Shown here: positions 25,242 through 35,876 of the stretch, in pieces
How the letters are laid out: each line of letters begins with the position of its first letter
Numbering within the stretch: the first letter of the stretch is position 1
Origin: Oscillospiraceae bacterium
GTDB taxonomy: Bacteria > Bacillota > Clostridia > Oscillospirales > Ruminococcaceae
Length of the DNA stretch: 64,000 bases
Direction: 5' to 3'
NCBI GenBank assembly: GCA_021769725.1
Contig: JAETSI010000008.1
Span: 52,562-116,561, forward strand
Position numbers and translations under genes: made by a program
Notes under the pieces: model-generated
Databases searched by the model: none
What the model saw: the letters and a program-made list of their open reading frames with translations, nothing else
What the model was told of the DNA's origin: nothing

Positions 25242-25547
25242 ATGAGCGAAAATATGGAAAAAAATCCTGAAATGGACGAAGAAATGGAAGATAACGGCAG
25301 CTTTATCACTCTTACCGACGATAATGGCGAGGACATTTCATTTGAAGTTCTTGATGTGATCGACTACAAGGAGCGTGAGTTTGCGGTTCTTCTGCCTTTT
25401 GAGGATACGGAAGAGGAAGTTGTTATTCTTGAAGTCATTCCGGGTGAGGATGAGGAGACGGACGATTTTATTTCCGTTGAAGATGATGAGATTCTGAATG
25501 AAGTTTTTGAAGAATTTTTGAAGAGATGTGAAGATGAATCTGAGTAA
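25242..25547 (+). CDS. DUF1292-domain protein
   Basis: 101 residues, very acidic. ITLTDDNGEDISFEVLDVID and YKEREFAVLLPFED (about 22-58) are the DUF1292 (YrzB-like) signature, which in many Firmicutes sits near yrrK/mltG; here it is alone, with its own promoter and terminator. SD GGAGGTG. Function unknown. Confidence 0.9.
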   Translation: MSENMEKNPEMDEEMEDNGSFITLTDDNGEDISFEVLDVIDYKEREFAVLLPFEDTEEEVVILEVIPGEDEETDDFISVEDDEILNEVFEEFLKRCEDESE

Positions 25548-25554
25548 CAGTAAT

Positions 25555-25590
25555 AAAATTCTCTGTTCCATGACCGGAACAGGGAATTTT
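25555..25590. terminator. Bidirectional terminator
   Basis: Stem AAAATTC.CTGTTCC / GGAACAG.GAATTTT (about 14 bp) with A and T flanks; between DUF1292 (+) and the SecD-head lipoprotein (-). Confidence 0.85.
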
Positions 25591-25592
25591 GT

Positions 25593-26306
25593 TCAATTAT
25601 ACGCAGTGTTAAATTCATGTTCAGCAACAGAAAAATCGTATTTAAGAGGCTCAGCACCGATTTTTTCAGAAAGCTCCAATGCGCTTTCGTAATCAAAATT
25701 ACCGCTTATATTAGTCAGTCCGGTATCTATTTTTTCAAGAACCGACGGAGCAGAAATAAGCTCGCCGTTAAACCAGATCGAAATCGGAATGTCAGTTCCT
25801 GCAAGTTCTTCGGTAACATCAGCAAATACTATACTTGCCTCATCATTGAATTCTATGTTAACTATAAAATCTTGTGTACCATCTTCCTTAGACATAGCCA
25901 TGACCTCAGATTTGGCAATAGCATCATTTCCAAGAATAAGCTCGCTCGACGAATAATCGCTGCCTTTACGGAACTCAATAATATTCTTGTCAGTTATTGT
26001 TTCAAGCAGTTTATCAGCGGAGCTGTCATCATATTTGAAGTCGATACGGACTGAATCGGAGTCATAATCAACATATGTTCTATATGGAATCTGAAGCGCA
26101 TCGGTTCTTCTTCCAAAAATTTTTGCAGCTTCATCAAGTTCACTGTCGGATATTTCTTCGTTGGCAGAAAGCAGAATATAGCTGTCAATAAAATTTTGGC
26201 TGACAAGTTCAGATGAAGATGTTATACTCTCACTTTTTTTCTCGCACGAAGATAATAAAGCGAGGGACAACGCCGCTATTGCAGCAATCATAGTAATTTT
26301 TCGCAT
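25593..26306 (-). CDS. Lipoprotein with a SecD P1-head-like domain
   Basis: 237 residues. Lipoprotein signal ending LLSSC (lipid Cys near 21). The C-terminal half (about 120-220) matches the periplasmic head of SecD: VNIEFNDEASIVFADVTEEL, then PISIWFNGELISAPSV and ISGNFDYESALELSEKI. No SecD membrane helices are present, so it is a detached, lipid-anchored SecD-like head rather than a translocase subunit. SD AGGAGG. A 75-bp segment just upstream is duplicated in front of the next gene. Role unknown; a chaperone-like or decoy role is speculation. Confidence 0.75.
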   Translation of the reverse strand: MRKITMIAAIAALSLALLSSCEKKSESITSSSELVSQNFIDSYILLSANEEISDSELDEAAKIFGRRTDALQIPYRTYVDYDSDSVRIDFKYDDSSADKLLETITDKNIIEFRKGSDYSSSELILGNDAIAKSEVMAMSKEDGTQDFIVNIEFNDEASIVFADVTEELAGTDIPISIWFNGELISAPSVLEKIDTGLTNISGNFDYESALELSEKIGAEPLKYDFSVAEHEFNTAYN

Positions 26307-26320
26307 ATTTTCCTCCTGAG

Positions 26321-26395
26321 AAATCTTTATTACACACGTATTTTCGGCAAATTTTGTTGATGATCGGGACAGTATGCCTGCGGATTTTTTCCTTG
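26321..26395. repeat. 75-bp direct repeat, copy 1
   Basis: 75 bases that recur at 27179-27253 with 5 mismatches and no gaps. It lies 15 bases upstream of the lipoprotein start (minus strand), so it covers the promoter/leader region. Confidence 0.9.
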
Positions 26396-26468
26396 ATTGA
26401 CAAAACGTTGTCTGCCGATCTTTTCATTAGTTTGATCGAGAATTAGTATAAAAGGCTCTTGCATTAAG

Positions 26469-27131
26469 TTATTCAGTTACATTTATCTCATAAAAAGGAG
26501 CAGTCCAGTATTCTTTAGGTAATATTAAAACAGCAGGAGAAAGATGCGGAGCAGCGAGAACAGGCAGGTATGACCCCTGTAGTACTTTATTTGGAATATC
26601 CTTGTGAAAAACAATGACCGAGCAGAAATGTACATCTATATTATCAATTGTTTTATCTGGATTTTCAGGATCAGGCATACTTATTCTGAAATCTACGCTT
26701 GAACGGTCAAGTTCGTCTGTAATAATTCTTACAACTTCACGTAATGGCTCAGGGATCTCCTCTTCAGGTTTGCCTTTATAATAAAACATTTCTCTGCCTA
26801 TATCCATAAGAAATTCAGGAAATTTTTCTGCAAGAGGATGTGTAGAGTATAAAATATTTGCAGGCAGATCCAATTTGTTTCCCTTTTCAAACAACATCTC
26901 ATTTGCCTGCACAATATACGCATAATAGATCTGTCCGTTCTGAAAAACGATGTCTTTGTCACGGTAAACTACATTCAGTTCATCCTTTTTATGCAAACGT
27001 ATCCATAAAGGTCTGGGCAAAGATTTGGAAGTAATGATATTTTCACGGTAATTTGCCCGCATTACATCAAGGTGATTCTGACAGTTGTCCTCTGTTACCT
27101 GATGATCCATTTTCTTTTTGAATAAAGCCAT
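26469..27131 (-). CDS. Protein of unknown function (220 aa)
   Basis: 220 residues, not recognised. No signal peptide or membrane helix; begins MALFKKKMDHQVTEDNCQNH and is a mixed alpha/beta, mildly acidic protein with a central YYKGKPEEEIPEPLREVV segment. The ATG at 27131 is preceded by GGAGG at good spacing; an ATG six codons earlier overlaps that SD and is rejected. Its upstream region shares a 75-bp near-identical segment with that of the lipoprotein downstream, so both may be regulated alike. Confidence 0.7.
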   Translation of the reverse strand: MALFKKKMDHQVTEDNCQNHLDVMRANYRENIITSKSLPRPLWIRLHKKDELNVVYRDKDIVFQNGQIYYAYIVQANEMLFEKGNKLDLPANILYSTHPLAEKFPEFLMDIGREMFYYKGKPEEEIPEPLREVVRIITDELDRSSVDFRISMPDPENPDKTIDNIDVHFCSVIVFHKDIPNKVLQGSYLPVLAAPHLSPAVLILPKEYWTAPFYEINVTE

Positions 27132-27178
27132 AGCACATATTACCTCCATAAAAATAAATAATGCTCCGAGTATGCTTA

Positions 27179-27253
27179 AAATCTTTATTACACACGTATT
27201 TTCGGCAAATTTTGTTGATGACGGGGATAGTATATCTGCGGATTTTTTCCTTG
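27179..27253. repeat. 75-bp direct repeat, copy 2
   Basis: Second copy of the 26321-26395 segment (70 of 75 identical), 47 bases upstream of the 220-aa gene. Confidence 0.9.
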
Positions 27254-27275
27254 TCCTCAGTAAAATTATGCTGTA

Positions 27276-27310
27276 AAAGAAATCTTCCGCCGATTAGCGC
27301 AGCGGAAGAT
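27276..27310 (-). terminator. Terminator of gdhA
   Basis: Perfect 9-bp stem ATCTTCCGC/GCGGAAGAT with an 11-base loop and TTCTTTTA after it on the minus strand, 34 bases past the gdhA stop. Confidence 0.75.
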
Positions 27311-27343
27311 AATCGTTATTGTTCTTTTATAAGCTTGATTTAA

Positions 27344-28735
<1,392 letters not shown>

Positions 28736-28745
28736 TCATAAAAAA

Positions 28746-28774
28746 ATTATATCACTCTGCGGCAGAAATTTCAA
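28746..28774 (-). promoter_or_regulatory. Sigma-A promoter of gdhA
   Basis: Minus strand TTGAAA (28774-28769), 17 bases, TATAAT (28751-28746), 50 bases before the start codon. Confidence 0.85.
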
Positions 28775-28793
28775 GACTTTATTTTGGTAAATT

Positions 28794-28835
28794 AAAAAAA
28801 ATGGATATATTTGTTGATTGCTACAAATATATCCA
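28794..28835 (-). terminator. Terminator of the valS-SDR-folC operon
   Basis: Perfect 12-bp stem TGGATATATTTG/CAAATATATCCA followed by TTTTTTT on the minus strand, 12 bases after the folC stop. Confidence 0.85.
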
Positions 28836-28846
28836 ATGAAAAGCAT

Positions 28847-30097
28847 TTATTTTTGTTTATCTTCGTATAGGCGGAGGTATTCGCCTGCAAGATAGAGAGA
28901 ACCGCATATTGTAACGATACCGTTGTTTTCAATGGCAAGCTTTTTTGCCTTTTCTACGGCTTTTTCAAGTGAAGAGCATGATGCAGCATCAGTATATGCA
29001 CCTGCAATTTTTGCTAGTTTTTCGGCACTTACGGCATTGGGAGCAAAATCGTCTACGGCAAACATTTTTGCGGAATATCGTGCAACTGAGGATGCGCCGG
29101 CAGTGTAATTTTTGGTATCGGTCATGCCCATGATTGTATAAATATTTCTTTTTTTTCTTAAAGTAAATCTTCCCAGCACCGTTTCAAGATTCATAATACC
29201 CTCTGGATTATGTCCACCATCAACAATAATGGGAGGATTTCCCTTGATATACTGGCATCTTGCCCTGACCATTGTGGTTTCTACAGAATTTTTTATATTT
29301 TTCTCCGGAATATCAAATCCATTTTTCCTCAGGTAACGACATGCTTCGGTAGCAACGGAAGCATTTGAAAACTGTCCGTATCCGAGCATGAGGGGCTTGT
29401 ACAAAATTCCGTCATATTCCAAAAGACCATCTTTTTCGCAGCTTTTTTTCGTTATAACAAATTCTGCACCGACCTCTTGGGCTTTTTTTTCAAAAATATC
29501 TTTGCAATCGCACATGGGAGATACGACTACCGCCGACCCCTCTTTTATAATTCCTGCTTTCTGTACGGCAATTTTTTTCACAGTATCGCCTAAAATTGCC
29601 GTATGGTCGAGAGATATAGAGGTTATAACTGACACCAGCGGCGGCGGTATCACGTTAGTGCAGTCCAGAAGTCCGCCGATACCGGCTTCAAAAACCACAA
29701 TATCGCAGTTCTCTCGCTGAAACCACAGTAAAGCTATCGTCATTGTTATTTCAAACTGAGAATATTCACGGTCGGCGATGCGTTCACGGACAAATTCTGC
29801 AATTTCACACAGTGTTTCTTCGGCAATTTCTTCACCGTTTATGCGTATTCTGTCAGTATAATGCAGCACAAAAGGTGATGTGAACTGCCCGGTTTTATAC
29901 CCTGAGTATATCAGAGCGTTTGAGATATATTCCACAACTGAGCCTTTGCCGTTAGTTCCTGCCACATGGACAAACTTTAGCGATTTTTCAGGATTTCCCA
30001 CACATTTCATAAGCTCACGAGCACGGGAAAGATCCGTCACCGGTTTTCCCGATTTGCTGTAAGAACTAATAAAATTCATGGTTTCTTTAATATTCAT
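28847..30097 (-). CDS. folC: Folylpolyglutamate/dihydrofolate synthase
   Basis: 416 residues, Mur-ligase fold. ATP loop GTNGKGSV (47-54), SPFVLHYTDRIRING (substrate), FEAGIGGLLDCTN, DHTAILGDT and the C-terminal domain with VDGGHNPEG. It adds glutamate to folates. The ATG at 30097 overlaps the TGA of the SDR gene (TGATG), so translation is coupled. Third gene of the valS-SDR-folC operon; valS-folC adjacency is common in Firmicutes. Confidence 0.93.
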   Translation of the reverse strand: MNIKETMNFISSYSKSGKPVTDLSRARELMKCVGNPEKSLKFVHVAGTNGKGSVVEYISNALIYSGYKTGQFTSPFVLHYTDRIRINGEEIAEETLCEIAEFVRERIADREYSQFEITMTIALLWFQRENCDIVVFEAGIGGLLDCTNVIPPPLVSVITSISLDHTAILGDTVKKIAVQKAGIIKEGSAVVVSPMCDCKDIFEKKAQEVGAEFVITKKSCEKDGLLEYDGILYKPLMLGYGQFSNASVATEACRYLRKNGFDIPEKNIKNSVETTMVRARCQYIKGNPPIIVDGGHNPEGIMNLETVLGRFTLRKKRNIYTIMGMTDTKNYTAGASSVARYSAKMFAVDDFAPNAVSAEKLAKIAGAYTDAASCSSLEKAVEKAKKLAIENNGIVTICGSLYLAGEYLRLYEDKQK

Positions 30098-30840
30098 CAA
30101 TAGGGACTCTCCTGTAATTCAGCTTTTCTGACAGCTTCCTCCAAAGTCATTCCTTTGAAGTCCTGCGCATTGAAATATCTTCCCGATTTTCCGTCGTTCA
30201 CAAATGCTCCCACAAGAAGTCCGGGAATGGCGGATTCCGGTTCAAAATAAGCGTTTTCGCCGCCCATATCCGTCCTGCACCATGCCGGGTTAGCCAGGCT
30301 TATTATAACGCCTGTATTACGGTAAGCATAGCTCAGATCCTTTGTAACCTTGTCCAGAGCCGCCTTGCTTGCGGAATACGGAGCCTGCTGAGGTTCAAGA
30401 TCAATGTCGCTTGAGGTATTGATAATTCTGCCGAATCCACGTTTTTTCATGCCGTCGACAAAGTGATAGCATATCATCATGGGAGCGATTGTATTGATCC
30501 GGAAGCTTATTTCAAATTCCTCGGCAGGGGTATCAAGTATAGCTGATCTGTATGTCGTCTGTAAGCCTGCATTATTGAAAATAATATCCGGCTGAATGCC
30601 TTTTTCATCTATTTCGGACAGCATTCTTTCAAGCTGCGCCATATCGGATAATTCAGCCTGAACAGTGTATGATTCAACTCCGAGAGACTGAACCTCTGAA
30701 AGTATTGATTTGCAGTGCTCTTTGTCTCTGCTGTGAAGTATCAGATTACAGCCCTGTTCAGCCATAGCCACAGCGATAAGTCTGCCAAGTCCTCTGCTTG
30801 CGCCGGTTATCAGCGCCCATTTATTTTTTAAATCAATCAT
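30097..30840 (-). CDS. Short-chain dehydrogenase/reductase
   Basis: 247 residues, classical SDR. Cofactor loop TGASRGLG (12-19), NNAG near 90, catalytic Ser in NTSSD and YSASKAALDK. The first basic residue in TGASRGLG suggests NADPH. The substrate cannot be told; FabG-like length, but not beside fab genes. It lies between valS and folC with short gaps and overlaps folC by one base. Confidence 0.9.
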   Translation of the reverse strand: MIDLKNKWALITGASRGLGRLIAVAMAEQGCNLILHSRDKEHCKSILSEVQSLGVESYTVQAELSDMAQLERMLSEIDEKGIQPDIIFNNAGLQTTYRSAILDTPAEEFEISFRINTIAPMMICYHFVDGMKKRGFGRIINTSSDIDLEPQQAPYSASKAALDKVTKDLSYAYRNTGVIISLANPAWCRTDMGGENAYFEPESAIPGLLVGAFVNDGKSGRYFNAQDFKGMTLEEAVRKAELQESPY

Positions 30841-30877
30841 TTTTATTCCTCAATATTTGCAGTGTACGGCTGCTTTA

Positions 30878-33499
30878 TCAGCCGCCGAAAGCAGCGATAG
30901 ACTGCATGATCTTGTCCATTTTTTCCTGTGCCTTTGAAAGTTTTGCTCTTTCTGCTTCAATGAGTTTTTCGGGAGCTTTAGCAATAAATCCTTGATTATT
31001 AAGCTTTCCGCTGAGGAAGTCTATATCTTTCTGAACCTTTGCTTTTTCTTTTTCAAGACGAGCGATCTCCTTTTCCTTGTCAACAAGCTCATCCATAGGA
31101 ATGAAAATTCTTGCAGAATCAGTTACAGCGTTTGCACAGTTTTCATGAGTGAGTGAAGTTCCTGCCTCGACAGAGGATGCGGATGCAAGCTTTTCAAAGA
31201 AAGCGGTGCAGGACATGAAAAGTTCGGGCTCTTCGGTCTCAATAAGCAGCTTTGCCTTTATCGATGGCGGGACATTCATTTCTGTTCTGGTGTTTCTTAC
31301 TGCCTTTATAGCTGAGATGACTTTCTCGAAAGCCGCCTCTTCTTTGTCAAAATTGAAGGAAACCAATGGCTGCGGATATTCTTCAAGGATTATCATTGAT
31401 TTTCCGTTTGTGAGAACCTGCCATATTTCCTCTGTGATGAACGGCATGAACGGATGCAGGAGTTTAAGCATTCCCTGCATAGCCCATACAAGAACAGCCT
31501 GAGCTTTTGCCTTTGATTCGCCGCCTGCTTGGATGCGTGGCTTTGTTAGCTCAATGTACCAGTCACAGTATATGTCCCAGATAAAGTCGTATATTTTCTG
31601 CGAAGCAATACCGAGTTCGTATTTTTCAAGATTATCGTTTACTTCTTTTACGAGCTTATTGAACTTGTTTACGAGCCACTTGTCCTCTATCTCCAGTTCC
31701 TCCGGCAGTTCGTCAAATTCAAAGTCTTCCGGGAGATTCATCATGATAAAGCGTGAAGCGTTCCAGAGCTTATTTGCAAAGTTTCTTGCTGCCTTGACCT
31801 TATCGTCGATATACCGCATATCGTTTCCGGGGGAGTTTCCGGTTGCAAGCATGAATCTGAGAGCGTCAGCTCCGTATTCATCAATAACTTCAAGGGGATC
31901 AATGCCGTTGCCAAGTGATTTGGACATCTTGCGTCCCTGGGAATCACGTACAAGACCATGGATAAGCACTGTATCAAACGGAACTTCGCCCATATTTTCC
32001 AGTCCGCTGAACATCATTCTGATGACCCAGAAGAAGATGATATCATATCCTGTAACAAGAGTGTTGGTAGGATAGAAATATTTCAGATCTTCGGTTTTTT
32101 CAGGGAATCCCAGCGTGGAGAAAGGCCAGAGAGCGGAACTGAACCAGGTATCAAGAGTATCAGGATCCTGTCTCATAGGCTTGCCGCACTTGGGACATAC
32201 TGCGGAACTTTCCTTTGTTACAGTCATTTCGCCGCATTCGTCGCAGTAAAATGCCGGTATCTGATGTCCCCACCAGATCTGCCTTGAGATGCACCAGTCA
32301 CGGATATTTTCAAGCCAGTGGAAATATATTTTGTCAAAGCGCTCGGGAACGAACTTTGTTTTCCCGCTTTTTACGGCGTCGATAGCCGGCTGAGCGAGGG
32401 GTTGCATTTTCACGAACCACTGTGTGGAAACCTTTGGTTCAACGGTAGTTCCGCAGCGGTAGCAGGTGCCGACGTTATGGCTGTATTCCTCGATCTTTAC
32501 CAGTGCGCCCTCTGCTTCAAGATCTTCGACGATAGCCTTTCTTGCCTCGTATCTGTCCATTCCGGCGTACTTCGGATAGTCGTCAACGATCGTTGCGTCA
32601 TCGTTCATAACGTTGATAACAGGCAGCTTATGGCGGAGACCGACTTCAAAGTCATTGGGGTCGTGAGCAGGAGTGATCTTTACAACGCCTGTTCCGAAGT
32701 CCATTTCAACGTAATCGTCTGCTACAATAGGGATTTCACGATGAACAAGCGGCAGGATAACGGTCTTGCCTACTAAGTCCTTGTAGCGTTCGTCCTTTGG
32801 ATTTACAGCAACGGCAGTATCGCCCAGAAGCGTTTCCGGACGAGTAGTGGCAAGTTCCAGATATCCGTCTGAATCCTTGATCTTATAGCGGAGATGCCAG
32901 AAATGTCCTGCCTGATCTTCATATGTTACCTCGGCGTCAGAAAGGGAAGTTTTGCATTTCGGGCACCAGTTGATGATTCTTTCGCCCCTGTAGATAAGAC
33001 CCTTTTCGTAATATTTAACGAATACTTCCTTTACCGCCTTAGAGCAGCCCTCGTCCATAGTAAAGCGTTCTCTTGACCAGTCGCAGGAAGAGCCGAGTTT
33101 TTTCAGCTGCTCAACAATACGTCCACCGTACTGTTTTTTCCATTCCCAAGCACGTTTCATGAAGCCTTCTCTGCCCAGATCTTCTTTGGTAACGCCTTCT
33201 TTGCGCATGGCTTCAACGATTTTTGCTTCTGTTGCGATAGCAGCATGATCTGTACCGGGAAGCCAGAGTGCCGAATAACCGCACATTCTTTTCCAGCGGA
33301 TAAGTATATCCTGAAGCGTTTCGTCAAGGGCATGACCCATATGGAGCTGTCCGGTAATATTCGGAGGAGGGATAACGATAGTATAGGGTGTCTTTTTTGG
33401 ATCAGCTTCGGCACGGAAACAGCCTTTATTGTTCCATTCAGCGTAGATCCTGTCCTCAAAATCTTTTGGATTATAGGACTTTGCAAGTTCTTTTGCCAT
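30878..33499 (-). CDS. valS: Valyl-tRNA synthetase
   Basis: 873-residue class I synthetase. HIGH-type motif QLHMGHALD (near residue 52), editing domain (about 190-330, [12 protein letters not shown]), KMSKS motif [11 protein letters not shown] (about 525), anticodon-binding domain and a C-terminal coiled coil ([19 protein letters not shown]). Length is that of the family. SD GGAGAAA. Its mRNA starts with a T-box leader, so it is induced when tRNA-Val is uncharged. Confidence 0.97.
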   Translation of the reverse strand: MAKELAKSYNPKDFEDRIYAEWNNKGCFRAEADPKKTPYTIVIPPPNITGQLHMGHALDETLQDILIRWKRMCGYSALWLPGTDHAAIATEAKIVEAMRKEGVTKEDLGREGFMKRAWEWKKQYGGRIVEQLKKLGSSCDWSRERFTMDEGCSKAVKEVFVKYYEKGLIYRGERIINWCPKCKTSLSDAEVTYEDQAGHFWHLRYKIKDSDGYLELATTRPETLLGDTAVAVNPKDERYKDLVGKTVILPLVHREIPIVADDYVEMDFGTGVVKITPAHDPNDFEVGLRHKLPVINVMNDDATIVDDYPKYAGMDRYEARKAIVEDLEAEGALVKIEEYSHNVGTCYRCGTTVEPKVSTQWFVKMQPLAQPAIDAVKSGKTKFVPERFDKIYFHWLENIRDWCISRQIWWGHQIPAFYCDECGEMTVTKESSAVCPKCGKPMRQDPDTLDTWFSSALWPFSTLGFPEKTEDLKYFYPTNTLVTGYDIIFFWVIRMMFSGLENMGEVPFDTVLIHGLVRDSQGRKMSKSLGNGIDPLEVIDEYGADALRFMLATGNSPGNDMRYIDDKVKAARNFANKLWNASRFIMMNLPEDFEFDELPEELEIEDKWLVNKFNKLVKEVNDNLEKYELGIASQKIYDFIWDIYCDWYIELTKPRIQAGGESKAKAQAVLVWAMQGMLKLLHPFMPFITEEIWQVLTNGKSMIILEEYPQPLVSFNFDKEEAAFEKVISAIKAVRNTRTEMNVPPSIKAKLLIETEEPELFMSCTAFFEKLASASSVEAGTSLTHENCANAVTDSARIFIPMDELVDKEKEIARLEKEKAKVQKDIDFLSGKLNNQGFIAKAPEKLIEAERAKLSKAQEKMDKIMQSIAAFGG

Positions 33500-33537
33500 T
33501 TTAAGATTTCTCCTTTTTATAAATTGATTCGGGAAAA

Positions 33538-33802
33538 TAAAAAAACCCCGAACCTATTAAGGCTCAGGGCGAACGATTGTCCGTGTTACCACCTGAATTC
33601 GGGGGATATCCCCGCACTCTATGCAGCCGCAAAGCTGCTTTCCCTGTAACGTGAGAATCACGTCGTGGACTACACAGAAACCTTCGCCCACGAGGCTTGG
33701 AAGCTACTTCAGCATATTCCTGATACCGTCTTGCACCATCCGGCGGCTCTCTGAAAATCGGTGTATACGCTTACTCCTCTTCGTCATTGCCTTTGAAATA
33801 TA
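33538..33802 (-). promoter_or_regulatory. T-box riboswitch leader of valS (Val specifier)
   Basis: Minus strand. Contains AGAGAG near the start of Stem I, the T-box AGGTGGTAACACGG (33594-33581) and a terminator GCCCTGAGCC...GGTTCGGGG followed by a T-run (about 33572-33538). A GTA triplet in TGAAGTAGCTTCC (33707-33705) stands where the specifier loop should be, giving Val. Uncharged tRNA-Val should stabilise the antiterminator and let valS, the SDR and folC be made. Confidence 0.9.
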
Positions 33803-33807
33803 AAAGT

Positions 33808-33836
33808 ATTATAGCATATACCGTGAAAAATGTCAA
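33808..33836 (-). promoter_or_regulatory. Sigma-A promoter of the valS T-box leader
   Basis: Minus strand TTGACA (33836-33831), 17 bases, TATAAT (33813-33808): a full consensus promoter. Confidence 0.9.
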
Positions 33837-33947
33837 CCGTATATCCGGATTTTTTCACAGTAATTTTATGAGACATTATAGTACATTATTATTGATTGAT
33901 ATTTATGATTTTAAAAATAGTTTAAAGAATAAAAAATCTATAACGTC

Positions 33948-33976
33948 TTGACAAGTTTAATACTTCGTGATATGAT
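33948..33976 (+). promoter_or_regulatory. Sigma-A promoter of the PadR operon
   Basis: TTGACA (33948-33953), 17 bases, TATGAT (33971-33976), 25 bases before the padR-like start. AT-rich symmetric sequence around the -10 (GATATGATATAT) may hold a PadR site. Confidence 0.8.
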
Positions 33977-34000
33977 ATATTATGTGAAAGGGGGTGTGGT

Positions 34001-34312
34001 ATGGATATTCAATTAAAACGAGGTCTTTTAGATGTCTGCATATTAGCTGCCATTAAAAGTGAGGATTCATACGGCTATAAAATAATTAAAGATATGAAAC
34101 CTTATATTGAAATGTCTGAATCGACCTTATACACTATTCTGAAACGTTTGGAATCGGAAGATATGCTGACCGTACAAACCGCAGAGCACTGCGGAAGATT
34201 AAGGAAATATTACCATATTACTGATGCGGGACTAAGGCGAATCGAAAATTTCAAAGACGAGTGGAAAGAAATTATGTCCATATATCGGTTTATAACAAAG
34301 GAGGATAAATAA
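34001..34312 (+). CDS. PadR-family transcriptional regulator
   Basis: 103-residue PadR winged-helix protein: LKRGLLDVCILAAIKSEDSY at the N-terminus, YTILKRLESEDML in the recognition region, and a short C-terminal dimerisation helix. SD AAAGGGGG. PadR proteins usually repress their own operon. Its TAA overlaps the ATG of the DUF1700 gene (TAATG), and a DUF4097 gene follows; this trio is a common Firmicute envelope-stress-like cassette. Confidence 0.92.
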   Translation: MDIQLKRGLLDVCILAAIKSEDSYGYKIIKDMKPYIEMSESTLYTILKRLESEDMLTVQTAEHCGRLRKYYHITDAGLRRIENFKDEWKEIMSIYRFITKEDK

Positions 34313-34917
34313 TGAACAAACAAGAATTTCTTATCAGATTACGAAAGGGACTGCAAGGCTTACCTCAAAACGACATAGAAGAACGACTTACATTCTATAA
34401 TGAAATGATCGACGACCGAATGGAAGAAGGGGTTACAGAAGAAGAGGCTGTTTCCGGAATTGGTACAGTAGACGAAATTGTATCACAGATCGTAGCTGAA
34501 ACCTCGCTTTCTAAGCTCGTAAAGGAAAAAGTAAGACCTAAAAGAGCACTGCGGGTGTGGGAAATAGTACTTCTGACGTTGGGCTCTCCGATATGGCTTT
34601 CTCTTTTGTTAGCTGTGTTTGCTGTAATTTTTGCAGTTTATATTACAGTATGGTCTGTAATTGTCGCTCTGTGGGCAGCTGAATTAGCGTTGGCAGTAGG
34701 TGCGTTCTGTGGCGTTTTATCGTCTGTGATTCTGATCGTTCAAGTTAACGTGATCGCTGGGATCGCTATGATTGGAGCCGGAATTGCCTGCGCCGGTCTT
34801 TCAATATTTCTATTTTTCGGATGCAAAGAGACAACAAAAGGACTTTTATTCCTGACAAAAAAGATGATATCAGGTATTAAATCTATATTTATCGGAAGGA
34901 GAATGGAAAATGAGTAA
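34312..34917 (+). CDS. DUF1700 (HAAS-type) membrane protein
   Basis: 201 residues. The cytoplasmic N-terminus MNKQEFLIRLRKGLQGLP (helical HAAS signalling domain, 1-75) is followed by three hydrophobic segments (about 85-175) and a basic tail. DUF1700 proteins sit between PadR and DUF4097 genes, as here, and are thought to transmit a membrane signal; no activity is known. It overlaps both neighbours. Confidence 0.88.
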   Translation: MNKQEFLIRLRKGLQGLPQNDIEERLTFYNEMIDDRMEEGVTEEEAVSGIGTVDEIVSQIVAETSLSKLVKEKVRPKRALRVWEIVLLTLGSPIWLSLLLAVFAVIFAVYITVWSVIVALWAAELALAVGAFCGVLSSVILIVQVNVIAGIAMIGAGIACAGLSIFLFFGCKETTKGLLFLTKKMISGIKSIFIGRRMENE

Positions 34918-35815
34918 AGCAGTAAAAAAGTGGCTTATTGCAGCAGCTTCCCTTTCAGTGTTAGGTTTTGCTGTTTTTGCAGGAGCAATGGCTGCTCTTG
35001 GTTTTGATTTTTCAAAAATCAGCACCGTGAAATACGAAACAAATACTTATGAAGTGAGCGGAGATTTTGATAAAATATCAATTGATGTAGATATAACGGA
35101 TATTGTATTTGAAAAATCCGATGATGAAAGGTGTAAAGTCGTTTGCTATGAAGAGGAAAAAGTAAAGCATTCGGTACGTTGTACAAACGGAACCCTTATA
35201 ATTGATATGACAGATGATAGAAAATGGTATGATTATATAGGTATTTCATTTGCAAGTCCAAAGATGACAGTGTATCTGCCTCAGAGTGAGTATACTTCAC
35301 TTTTAATAGATACCGATACAGGCAATATTGATATTCCTGAAAGCTTTGCCTTTAATAAACTTGAAATCGAAACCGATACAGGAAGCGTTGATTGTATGGC
35401 GGATGTTTCGGATATTATAAAAATTGAATCAGATACGGGAGATATCGGCATATCTTCTGTTGAATCCGGATGTGATATTGATATAAAAACGGACACAGGC
35501 TCGATAAAGCTTACAGACGTTTCCTGCACCGATTTTACTGCCGAAAGCGATACAGGTGATATTTCCATTGTAAATACTGTTGCCGGGAACAGTATCTGTG
35601 TGGAAAGCGATACAGGAAATGTGAAATTGAAAAACAGTGACGCTGAAGAGCTTTTGATCGAAACTGATACGGGGGATATTACAGGTACATTGCTTTCCGA
35701 AAAGGATTTTATAGCAAAAAGTCACACAGGCGATGTCAATGTCCCGAAAACTCAAACGGGCGGCAAATGTAAAATCACAACTGATACAGGCAATATTAAA
35801 ATAGATATACGGTAA
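34910..35815 (+). CDS. DUF4097 beta-repeat protein (putative adhesin fold)
   Basis: 301 residues. One N-terminal membrane helix (about 8-28), then a right-handed beta-helix-like repeat with DTG in most turns (IETDTGSVDC, IESDTGDIGI, IKTDTGSIKL, AESDTGDISI and others, about every 20 residues). The family is DUF4097/DUF4098. Probably on the outer face of the membrane. It overlaps DUF1700 by 8 bases and is followed by a terminator. Confidence 0.88.
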   Translation: MSKAVKKWLIAAASLSVLGFAVFAGAMAALGFDFSKISTVKYETNTYEVSGDFDKISIDVDITDIVFEKSDDERCKVVCYEEEKVKHSVRCTNGTLIIDMTDDRKWYDYIGISFASPKMTVYLPQSEYTSLLIDTDTGNIDIPESFAFNKLEIETDTGSVDCMADVSDIIKIESDTGDIGISSVESGCDIDIKTDTGSIKLTDVSCTDFTAESDTGDISIVNTVAGNSICVESDTGNVKLKNSDAEELLIETDTGDITGTLLSEKDFIAKSHTGDVNVPKTQTGGKCKITTDTGNIKIDIR

Positions 35816-35830
35816 ATATGATAAAACAGG

Positions 35831-35866
35831 GCAGCGCTGCACAAAAAATGTACAGTGCTGCTTTTT
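35831..35866 (+). terminator. Terminator of the PadR operon
   Basis: 9-bp stem GCAGCGCTG/CAGTGCTGC (one wobble pair), TTTTTG tail. Confidence 0.75.
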
Positions 35867-35876
35867 GATAGCGTCA

